Assembly: GCA_035442025.1 (NCBI GenBank)
Contig: DAORPQ010000002.1
Coordinates: forward strand, 1 to 64,000
Reading direction: 5' to 3'
DNA from: Competibacter_A sp003527885
GTDB lineage: Bacteria; Pseudomonadota; Gammaproteobacteria; Competibacterales; Competibacteraceae
Length of the DNA: 64,000 nt
In this document: positions 16,793-23,991 of the stretch, piece by piece
How the letters are laid out: the number at the start of each line of letters is the position of its first letter
Position numbering within the stretch: the first letter of the stretch is position 1
The notes under the pieces: generated by a model
Seen by the model: the letters and a program-made list of their open reading frames with translations, nothing else
Databases searched by the model: none
What the model was told of the DNA's origin: nothing
Position numbers and translations under genes: made by a program

Positions 16793-17824
16793 ATGCCCAC
16801 GCTGGGGGAGGTCGCCGCGGTCGCCAACCTGCGCTTGCAAGGCTGCGATGCCGCGACGGTCGTCACCGGGGTGGCTCCCTTGCAGCGGGCCGGGCCCGGC
16901 TATATCAGCTTTTTGACCCATCCGCGCTACCGCCAGTATTTGGCGGCCACCCGCGCCGCCGCGGTTATCCTGTCGGCCGAAGACGCCGCCGGCTGTCCCG
17001 CGCCCGCGCTGGTGGCCGATAACCCCCAAGTCGCCTACGCGCGGGCGGCCACCCTGTTCGAACCGGCGCCGCCGGCCGAAACCGGCGTTCATCCCACCGC
17101 CTGGGTGAGTCCCGGCGCTCGCATCGCGGCCGATGTCTGGATCGGACCGCATTGCACGGTCGAGGCGGGCGCGGTGATCGGGGCCGGCGTTTTCGTGGGC
17201 CCCAATTGCGTCATCGGCGCGGGGGCCACGCTCGGCGAAAAGACCCGTTTGGTGGCGCAGGTGACGGTTTGCCATCGGGTCCGGCTCGGTCGCCGGGTTT
17301 TGGTGCATCCGGGAGCGGTGATCGGCAGCGACGGTTTTGGGTTGGCGCTCGATCGGGGGGGGCGTTGGCTCAAGATTCCCCAGCTCGGCAGCGTGCTGGT
17401 TGGCGATGATGTGGAAATCGGCGCCAACACCACCATCGACCGTGGCGCTTTGGAAGATACCGTGATCGAAGAGGGCGTGAAGCTGGACAATCAAATCCAG
17501 GTCGCTCACAACGTGCGCATCGGCGCTCACAGCGCGTTGGCGGGTTGCGTCGGTATCGCCGGCAGCGTCCGCATCGGACGCCACTGCATGGTGGGCGGCG
17601 GAGCCGGTATCGCCGGCCATCTGGAAATCGCGGATCGGGTACAGGTGACCGGCATGTCGCTGGTGACGAAATCCCTTGCCGAGCCCGGTATCTATTCCTC
17701 GGGATTGGCGGTGGAGCCGAACCGGACCTGGAACAAGATCAGCGCGCGCCTGCGTCAGCTGGATGGCCTGTTCCGGCGCTTGACGGCTTTGGAAAAAACA
17801 ATCGACCAAGACGGCTCCACTTGA
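16793..17824 (+). CDS. lpxD: UDP-3-O-(3-hydroxyacyl)glucosamine N-acyltransferase
   Basis: 343 residues, normal LpxD length. It adds the second 3-hydroxyacyl chain in lipid A synthesis using acyl-ACP. N-terminal uridine-binding domain (residues 1-100, with GPGYISFLTHPRYRQYL), then left-handed beta-helix hexapeptide repeats (about 100-290) with the catalytic His region DNQIQVAHNVRIGAHSALAG, then a C-terminal helix. Followed by fabZ, lpxA and lpxB in the standard order. Confidence 0.98.
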   Translation: MPTLGEVAAVANLRLQGCDAATVVTGVAPLQRAGPGYISFLTHPRYRQYLAATRAAAVILSAEDAAGCPAPALVADNPQVAYARAATLFEPAPPAETGVHPTAWVSPGARIAADVWIGPHCTVEAGAVIGAGVFVGPNCVIGAGATLGEKTRLVAQVTVCHRVRLGRRVLVHPGAVIGSDGFGLALDRGGRWLKIPQLGSVLVGDDVEIGANTTIDRGALEDTVIEEGVKLDNQIQVAHNVRIGAHSALAGCVGIAGSVRIGRHCMVGGGAGIAGHLEIADRVQVTGMSLVTKSLAEPGIYSSGLAVEPNRTWNKISARLRQLDGLFRRLTALEKTIDQDGST

Positions 17825-17836
17825 GAGGGTTAAGCC

Positions 17837-18286
17837 TTGGAAATCATGGCAATCAAGGAAATTCTGGAATATCTGCCCCACCGTTACCCTTTTTTGTTGA
17901 TCGATCGGGTGCTGGCGCTGGAGCCGGGCCAGTCGCTGGTCGGCCTCAAGAACGTCAGCTTCAACGAACCTTATTTTTTGGGGCATTTCCCGCAACGGCC
18001 GATCATGCCGGGCGTGTTGATCCTGGAGGCGCTGGCCCAGGCGACCGGCGTGCTGGCGTTCAAGAGCGAGAGCGAGCGGCCCGACCATCGCTCCATGTAT
18101 TATCTGGTGGGCGTCGATAACGCCCGCTTCAAGCGGCCGGTCGAGCCGGGCGACCAGTTGATCCTGGACGTTCGGGTGGATCGCATCAAACGCGGAGTCG
18201 GTAAGTTCGTCTGCGAAGCCAAGGTGGATGGCCAGTTGGTGGCTTCCGCCGACGTGATGTGCGCCAAGCGGGATATCGAGCCGTGA
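17837..18286 (+). CDS. fabZ: 3-hydroxyacyl-[ACP] dehydratase FabZ
   Basis: 149 residues from TTG at 17837, or 146 from the ATG at 17846. Dehydrates 3-hydroxyacyl-ACP, drawing the intermediate away from lipid A toward membrane fatty acids. The hot-dog fold motifs are intact: LPHRYPFLLIDRV, then the catalytic His in FLGHFPQRPIMPGVLILEAL. TTG has GAGAGGG at good spacing, while the ATG has only GGAA close by, so I use the TTG with limited certainty. The stop overlaps the lpxA GTG start. Confidence 0.97.
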   Translation: MEIMAIKEILEYLPHRYPFLLIDRVLALEPGQSLVGLKNVSFNEPYFLGHFPQRPIMPGVLILEALAQATGVLAFKSESERPDHRSMYYLVGVDNARFKRPVEPGDQLILDVRVDRIKRGVGKFVCEAKVDGQLVASADVMCAKRDIEP

Positions 18287-19056
18287 TCGATCCGCGCGCC
18301 GTGGTGGACCCCTCCGCCCGCCTAGCGCCGGATGTGACGGTAGGGCCGTTTTCGGTGATCGGCGCGGAAGTGGAAATCGGCGCCGGAACCTGGATCGGCC
18401 CGCATGTGGTGATCCGGGGTCCGACCCGCATCGGTCGCGACAACCGGATTTTTCAGTTCGCTTCGCTGGGCGAAATGCCGCAGGACAAGAAATACGGGGG
18501 CGAGCCGACCCGGTTGGACATCGGGGACCGCAACACCATCCGCGAGTTCGTGACCATCAATCGCGGCACCGTGCAGGACGCCGGCCTGACCCGGCTAGGC
18601 GACGATAACTGGATCATGGCTTACGTTCACATCGCCCATGATTGCGTGGTGGGCGACCGCACGATTTTCGCCAATGGGGCCTCGCTGGCCGGCCACGTCC
18701 GCATCGAGGACGACGTGGTGCTGGGGGGCTTTGCCCTGGTGTATCAATTCACCCGGCTGGGGATGCACAGCTTCTGCGGTTTCGCCTGCGGCGTGCATCG
18801 CGATGTGCCGCCTTATGTCACCGTGGCCGGCTATCGCGCCGAGCCTTACGGGATCAACGCCGAAGGTTTGCGGCGCCGCGATTTTTCCGACGAGGAAATT
18901 CAGGCGATCCGGCGGGCTTACAAGGTGATTTATCGGGCCAACCTGCGCTTGGAGGAAGCGGTGGAAAAGGTGCGGGACATGGCGGCGGAATGGCCGCGCT
19001 TGCACATTCTGGCCGATTTTCTGGCGGCCCCGTCCCGCAACGGTATCGTGCGCTAG
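18283..19056 (+). CDS. lpxA: UDP-N-acetylglucosamine O-acyltransferase
   Basis: 257 residues from GTG at 18283, which overlaps the fabZ stop as GTGA and gives the expected MIDPRAVVDPSARL start (E. coli MIDKSAFVHPTA). First step of lipid A synthesis. Hexapeptide repeats form the beta-helix; the catalytic His lies in the MAYVHIAHDCVVGD segment, and the C-terminal helical part begins at AEGLRRRDFSDEEI. lpxB follows after 13 bases. Confidence 0.98.
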   Translation: MIDPRAVVDPSARLAPDVTVGPFSVIGAEVEIGAGTWIGPHVVIRGPTRIGRDNRIFQFASLGEMPQDKKYGGEPTRLDIGDRNTIREFVTINRGTVQDAGLTRLGDDNWIMAYVHIAHDCVVGDRTIFANGASLAGHVRIEDDVVLGGFALVYQFTRLGMHSFCGFACGVHRDVPPYVTVAGYRAEPYGINAEGLRRRDFSDEEIQAIRRAYKVIYRANLRLEEAVEKVRDMAAEWPRLHILADFLAAPSRNGIVR

Positions 19057-19069
19057 CGACGTTGCCCCC

Positions 19070-20227
19070 ATGCACATCGCGCTCGTCGCCGGCGAACTGT
19101 CGGGCGATCTGCTGGGGAGCGGCCTGGTCGCGGCCTTGAAGGCGCGCTATCCCCAGGCCCGGTTCAGCGGCGTCGGCGGTCCCGCCATGATCGCGCAAGG
19201 CTTGCGGTCGTCGGTGCCGCTGGAGCGGTTGGCGGTGATGGGCTTGGTGGAAGTGGTGCGCCATTTGCCCGAATTAGTCGGCATCCGCCGCCGGCTGTAC
19301 CGGCAGCTGATCGCCGATCCCCCCCGAGTCTTCATCGGCATCGACGCGCCGGATTTCAATTTGGGGCTGGAGCGCCGGCTCCGCGTTCGCGGCATTCCCA
19401 CCGTCCATTATGTCAGCCCGTCGGTCTGGGCTTGGCGGCCGTGGCGGGTGCGCAAAATCGCCCGCGCCGTCGATTTGATGCTGACCCTGCTGCCCTTTGA
19501 AGCCGCGTTTTACCGCCAACATGGGGTGGCGGTCTGCCATGTGGGCCATCCGTTGGCGGATCTGATTCCCCGGCGCAGCGCCAGCGGGACGGCGAGACAG
19601 ACGCTGGAGCTCGCTTTTCCGGCCGAAACTCGCGTCGTGGCGCTGTTGCCCGGTAGCCGGATGGGCGAGATCGCGCGGATGGGCGCGCTGTTCCTGGAAA
19701 CCGCCAACTGGTTGCAGGCCCGGCGTCCCGGGCTGCATGTTCTGATTCCGGCGGCGACAGCTCGCCTCTACGACGAACTGGCGAGATTGCGGGCCGAACT
19801 CGCCCCAGAATTGCCGCTGACCTTGGTGCGAGGGCAGTCCCGCGAAGTCATGGCGGCGGCCGACGTGGCGTTGTTGGCGTCTGGAACCGCCACTTTGGAA
19901 GCGATGTTACTCAAGCGGCCGATGGTGGTGGCTTATCGCGTGGCCCCGATCACGGCCTGGATCGCCCGGCGTTTGGTGACGCTTTCCCATTTCGCTTTAC
20001 CCAATTTGCTGGCCGGCCGGAGCGTGGTTCCCGAGTTTTTTCAGGAAGCCGCGACGGTGGCGAACCTCGGGCCAGCGGTGCTGCGCTGGTTGGACGATGC
20101 GCCGGCTCGGGCGGAGCTGGAGGCGACCTTCGATGGGCTTCACGATCGGTTGCGCCGCGACGCCAGCCACACAGCCGCCGAGGCCATCGTGGAGTTATTG
20201 CGGCGGAAGGGGGCTTGCGCCGTCTAG
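19070..20227 (+). CDS. lpxB: Lipid A disaccharide synthase
   Basis: 385 residues, the E. coli length being 382. Joins UDP-2,3-diacylglucosamine and lipid X. GT-B fold: N-terminal IALVAGELSGDLLGSGLVAA, HYVSPSVWAWRPWRVRKIAR in the membrane-facing domain, and the C-terminal nucleotide site with ALLASGTATLEAMLLKRPMV. It is the last gene of the lipid A run; the rnhB-dnaE genes that often follow in relatives are absent and a convergent kinase gene occupies that place. Confidence 0.98.
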   Translation: MHIALVAGELSGDLLGSGLVAALKARYPQARFSGVGGPAMIAQGLRSSVPLERLAVMGLVEVVRHLPELVGIRRRLYRQLIADPPRVFIGIDAPDFNLGLERRLRVRGIPTVHYVSPSVWAWRPWRVRKIARAVDLMLTLLPFEAAFYRQHGVAVCHVGHPLADLIPRRSASGTARQTLELAFPAETRVVALLPGSRMGEIARMGALFLETANWLQARRPGLHVLIPAATARLYDELARLRAELAPELPLTLVRGQSREVMAAADVALLASGTATLEAMLLKRPMVVAYRVAPITAWIARRLVTLSHFALPNLLAGRSVVPEFFQEAATVANLGPAVLRWLDDAPARAELEATFDGLHDRLRRDASHTAAEAIVELLRRKGACAV

Positions 20228-20231
20228 GGGT

Positions 20232-20247
20232 GCCGAGCGAACTCGGC
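20232..20247. terminator. Hairpin between convergent lpxB and kinase genes
   Basis: GCCGAG-CGAA-CTCGGC is a perfect 6-pair stem on a tetraloop, 4 bases past the lpxB stop and 14 before the kinase stop. Without a T run it is a weak candidate bidirectional terminator. Confidence 0.35.
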
Positions 20248-20261
20248 CCTCAAAAGGGTGC

Positions 20262-22823
20262 CTAGCGGGGAGCGGCGCCTTGACTGGAGCGCGACCAACG
20301 GTCGCGGCGCTGCACCTGTTGGGCCCCGCAACCGTTGGCTTTGAGGCAAGGGCCGGCCAAGCCGCCGAGCGCTTGATTGACGCTGTCGAGACCGCGCTGG
20401 ATTTCGGTTCCCACCGAGGCGCTGGTACGGCCCACCCAGTTCCCGAAATTTTCAGCGTCACGACGGATGCCGGTTACCGGGCGTCCGCTCTCCTTGCGAG
20501 CGGCGGCTACTGTATTCCGAGAGCGCAAGGCGGCGGCCGATGAAAGCGCTGGAACCGGTCGGGCCACCGTTGTCGCCGGTGGAGGTGTGGGTCGACCGAC
20601 CAATTCGATAGCCGGCTTGACGCGCGCCGCAGGATCCGCGGAGGCCGCGGTGGCGCGGCTGACTAGCTCCAACGGCGGTTGGCCGGAGGATGCCGGGATC
20701 CTGGCGCCATCGGCGTGACTGACCAACTCGATGGGCGGCAAAGCGGTGGGGCTCGGGCTCGGGCTCGGCGGGTGAGCGGCTCGGGAGGCTGGCGGACGCG
20801 CCGCAAGCGCTTGTGGCGTGGCGCGTCCGTGCGCGACTGGAGAGGTGATCTGGCGAGAGCGCTGCCCGACCGTGATTTTTTCGGGAGGAAGCGACGGCCG
20901 GGCGGTCGCCGGCGGACGATCCGCCGACTTAGGAGCCACTTTCACGGCGGGAGCGATTTTCGCCGGGGCTGGAGCGATGGGTGAAACGCTGGCGGGGACG
21001 GCGACGGGCGACGATACTCTGACGCTCTTTTCAGCCGGTTCGGTCGGCTCGCTCTTGGCGGGGGCCGCTGTTGCGCGGTGCCAGCTCGTCGCTTTCTTAA
21101 GCGCGGTCGCCGGATTGGGCGGTATCGGCTTTTCCGCCACGAGGGGAGCAGTGCTGGTTTTTGGCGGGGCAGCGAACCGCGCTCGTGGGGAAGGTTTGGG
21201 TTTGGGTATGCCATGCACGATGGTCCCTGGCCCGGCTTTCGGCGGGAGTGAATCGGGTTCGGCTTGCGGCGCGGATTCGGCGATGGGCTCACCGGCCGCC
21301 GGCGGGGCGGGTTCCGCCGCAGGCGCGGGCGCGGTTTCAACGGCGGTGTTTTGAGAAGCTTCGGGGGATGAGGCCGTGATGGCTGCGGGTCGGTGCTCCC
21401 GCATCGCCTCGGTCGCCCCATCCGTCCCTGTCTCCTCGGCCAGCGGCGGTTGCGCCGGAGGCGTGGGAGCGGATTGAGAAGCGGCAGCCCACTCGGCTTC
21501 GGACGGGGCGGGCGCGGACGGCGGTTCGGGTGGCGCTGCTGGAGCGGCGGCTGGGGGAGCCTTGAACTCTGGGACGGTCGAGACCGCTACCGGGTTTGGC
21601 CGGTCGGGCGCGGCGGGAGACTCTGGCGTGGTGAGGGCCGCATCGGGTGGTTCGGGTTGCGCGAGTTGGCCGGGCCGGATCACGACAGCCAGGGCCAAGG
21701 CGGCCGCCAGCCCGGACAGCGCGAGCAAACCCATGACTCGACGTGACCGAGATCGGCCCGAGGGACCGGCGCGGCGGGGATGCCGGTTCGGTGGCGTGTC
21801 AGGCGGCGAGGTCAGGTCATCCGGCACGTTCAGCGCGTCGGGCTGCGTGGCGCGCACCGCGTCCAAGATCGCCCGGATGGCCGCGCTGGAGGCGGGCCGA
21901 GCGGCGGGGTCGCGCGCCAGTAACCGGTCGAGCAGGCCGATCAACAGCGGTGGCGCTTCATTTCGTGCTCGCGCGGCGCGGACCGGTACGGTCCAGAATT
22001 CGATGGAGCGCCGCACTTGCTCCCGTTCGCCATCGCTCAAACCGCCCAGGCTCTCACGGTGCTGGCCGGCTCCCTCCTGGCCGTGCAGGGCCAACAGTTG
22101 ACCTAGCCGGCGCTGGGCGGCGGTGGTCGGCTGCGCGGTGATCAACGCGAACAACAGCAGCCCCAAGGCGTAGTAGTCGGCGCGAAAATCGACGGCGTAT
22201 TCGCAGCCCTGGGCGCCGCGGCGAACCGGGAGCAGTTGTTCCGGCGCCATGGTGGCGGGGGTGCCGATAAAAGAGCGGGTGCTATCGCCATCTTCCCGCT
22301 TCAGCGAACCGAAATCGGCCAACTTGAGAACAGCGCCCTGCTCGCCGACCAGAATGTTGCTAAATTTAAGGTCGCGATACACGAAGCCGGCGTGGTGGAC
22401 GACCTCCAAGCCATCCAGAATTTGTTCGGTCCAATCGAGGATGGAGGGTAGATCGGGCGGAAGATCGCCATTGCGTCGCGATTGCGCCAGCCATTGTCCG
22501 AGGTTGGCCTGCATCCGTTCCAACACCAGCACCGGTTGGCCGTCCACTTGGTCGTGTGCGATCAAGGTGACGATGTGCCGGGACTGTTGGGGAGCCAAAC
22601 CATCCAGAAAACTGATCTCGCGTTCCAAGTGCGCGCGCCAGTGGCCGTGGAGGCTGGGGTCGGCCTGCGACATGGCCTCGGTGTTGATGATTTTCAGAGC
22701 GACGGCGCGCCCGGAGGGATCGACGGCGGCCCACACTTGGCCGTAGCTGCCGGCGCCGCTGGACAGCACGGGACCGAGCCGGTATTCGCGGCCCGCAACC
22801 ACGATCCGTTCACCGTTTTGCAT
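20262..22823 (-). CDS. Transmembrane Ser/Thr protein kinase with long Pro/Ala-rich periplasmic region
   Basis: 853 residues. Residues 10-320 form a complete eukaryotic-type kinase: glycine loop G23-x-G25-x-x-G28, ATP-site Lys44, catalytic loop YRDLKFSN (Asp151, Lys153, Asn156; the usual His of HRD is Tyr149), DFG at 170-172 and a MAPEQ segment. A single membrane span lies at about 363-384 after a basic stretch (RSRSRR), so the catalytic part is cytoplasmic. Residues 385-853 are mostly Pro/Ala linker with no recognised domain, except three repeats of an (I/L)ELV(S/G)(H/R) motif at about 690-750. It is divergent from the three-gene FHA/SEDS operon, whose FHA modules are natural readers of its phosphothreonines. 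Confidence 0.93.
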   Translation of the reverse strand: MQNGERIVVAGREYRLGPVLSSGAGSYGQVWAAVDPSGRAVALKIINTEAMSQADPSLHGHWRAHLEREISFLDGLAPQQSRHIVTLIAHDQVDGQPVLVLERMQANLGQWLAQSRRNGDLPPDLPSILDWTEQILDGLEVVHHAGFVYRDLKFSNILVGEQGAVLKLADFGSLKREDGDSTRSFIGTPATMAPEQLLPVRRGAQGCEYAVDFRADYYALGLLLFALITAQPTTAAQRRLGQLLALHGQEGAGQHRESLGGLSDGEREQVRRSIEFWTVPVRAARARNEAPPLLIGLLDRLLARDPAARPASSAAIRAILDAVRATQPDALNVPDDLTSPPDTPPNRHPRRAGPSGRSRSRRVMGLLALSGLAAALALAVVIRPGQLAQPEPPDAALTTPESPAAPDRPNPVAVSTVPEFKAPPAAAPAAPPEPPSAPAPSEAEWAAASQSAPTPPAQPPLAEETGTDGATEAMREHRPAAITASSPEASQNTAVETAPAPAAEPAPPAAGEPIAESAPQAEPDSLPPKAGPGTIVHGIPKPKPSPRARFAAPPKTSTAPLVAEKPIPPNPATALKKATSWHRATAAPAKSEPTEPAEKSVRVSSPVAVPASVSPIAPAPAKIAPAVKVAPKSADRPPATARPSLPPEKITVGQRSRQITSPVAHGRATPQALAARPPASRAAHPPSPSPSPTALPPIELVSHADGARIPASSGQPPLELVSRATAASADPAARVKPAIELVGRPTPPPATTVARPVPALSSAAALRSRNTVAAARKESGRPVTGIRRDAENFGNWVGRTSASVGTEIQRGLDSVNQALGGLAGPCLKANGCGAQQVQRRDRWSRSSQGAAPR

Positions 22824-22926
22824 GATTGGGTTCTCCGGGCTGCCGTCCTCGGAAGGCGTTGTCTCAGTAAACTAATCCCCGCAGGCGGGGTCAAGCGATT
22901 TCGCTATTGTGTCATTATTTTCCACC

Positions 22927-23991
22927 ATGAAAGCCATACCCAAGCTGAATCGTTCGGGCCGGCGGCGGTGGGGCGGATTGTCGATGATGGTGGTGTTCGC
23001 CGCGGCGAGCATCGGGTTGTTACAGTGGCGCTTGGCCGCCATCTACGCAAGGCCGACCGCCGTCGCGCTCGCCGCGCCGGCAAGCCCACCGTCTCGCCAG
23101 GAGGATGCCAAACTGTTCGCTCGAGCGTTGGCGGCTGGATTGCTGCGGCCGGAAACAGACGGGCGGATCATGGTGGCTCCGGCCGATTTGCCGCTGCGCC
23201 AAACCTATGCGCGGGAGCATCCGGAGTTGCTGGCGCCGCATTCAGGGGCCGTGGATTGGTTGGCCGGAGCCTGGAACGAGGATAGCCAGCGGCTGCATCG
23301 GATGTTGCATTTCAGCGCGACCGGCCGTTACGTGCGCCAGCAGGTCGAGGACTTCAACGCCCACCAATTGCTGGCGGCGATCCGCTGGCGATCCGATTCC
23401 GGCCTGACGGGCCGTTGGCGAGCGAATTGGGGTGGAGCGGCGCTGGCGCTGGCGGTGACCCTGCCCCCATCGATCGACCGGTTCTTGGCCGAGACCCCCG
23501 GAAACTGGCAACCCTGGCAGTGGGTGACGCGCTGGCCGGCGGTCGAAGGGCGTCCGCCGGTGCGGTTTCGGCTGACGCCGGCCCGCCCGGTGCAAACCGG
23601 AGAACCCCTGGAATTGTTGTTGGTCGGCGCGGCCCCGGCGGTCGAGGGAGCGACGGTGGTGGCCAGCGAGCCGCTGTGTGCGGGCGGTTCGTCGTGCGCG
23701 GAACCCGAGGCGGTGGCGCACCGGCTGACGCTGGAATGGCGGGCCGGCGCCAGCGAACTGACGGTCAGTGGCTTGCCGCTGCCAGCCATGGCGTTCCCGG
23801 AGTTCAGCGCTCAGGAGGTCAGCCCGATCCGGCGGGAAGGGGGACGCTTGCTATGGCGAGGAGAACCGGGAGAAGCGGGTGTGCTGTGGCGACCGCGGCC
23901 GGTGGGACCGCTATCCGTTTGGCCGGCCGACAGTGCTGTGGAGGCGGTACCGCCGGCCGACCGATCCGGTTCGGCGGGAGAGCGAGCGTGA
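22927..23991 (+). CDS. Unrecognised single-pass membrane protein, first gene of the FHA/SEDS operon
   Basis: 354 residues from the ATG at 22927. A basic N-terminus is followed by one membrane span (about residues 18-38); the remaining 310 residues should be periplasmic. I see no penicillin-binding SxxK/KTG set and no known enzyme motif. It has Trp-rich stretches (NWQPWQWVTRWPA) and two nearby cysteines (CAGGSSC) that could form a disulphide. It overlaps the next gene by GTGA, so it is produced with the SEDS protein and could be its partner in place of a transpeptidase. The 103-base gap to the divergent kinase must hold both promoters. Confidence 0.8.
   Translation: MKAIPKLNRSGRRRWGGLSMMVVFAAASIGLLQWRLAAIYARPTAVALAAPASPPSRQEDAKLFARALAAGLLRPETDGRIMVAPADLPLRQTYAREHPELLAPHSGAVDWLAGAWNEDSQRLHRMLHFSATGRYVRQQVEDFNAHQLLAAIRWRSDSGLTGRWRANWGGAALALAVTLPPSIDRFLAETPGNWQPWQWVTRWPAVEGRPPVRFRLTPARPVQTGEPLELLLVGAAPAVEGATVVASEPLCAGGSSCAEPEAVAHRLTLEWRAGASELTVSGLPLPAMAFPEFSAQEVSPIRREGGRLLWRGEPGEAGVLWRPRPVGPLSVWPADSAVEAVPPADRSGSAGERA

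Noticed and set aside
23415..23987. N-terminal extension of the SEDS protein by 191 codons
   Set aside because: It overlaps the preceding membrane-protein gene in another frame and reads as a Gly/Arg-rich shadow; the GTGA overlap at 23988 gives a natural start.
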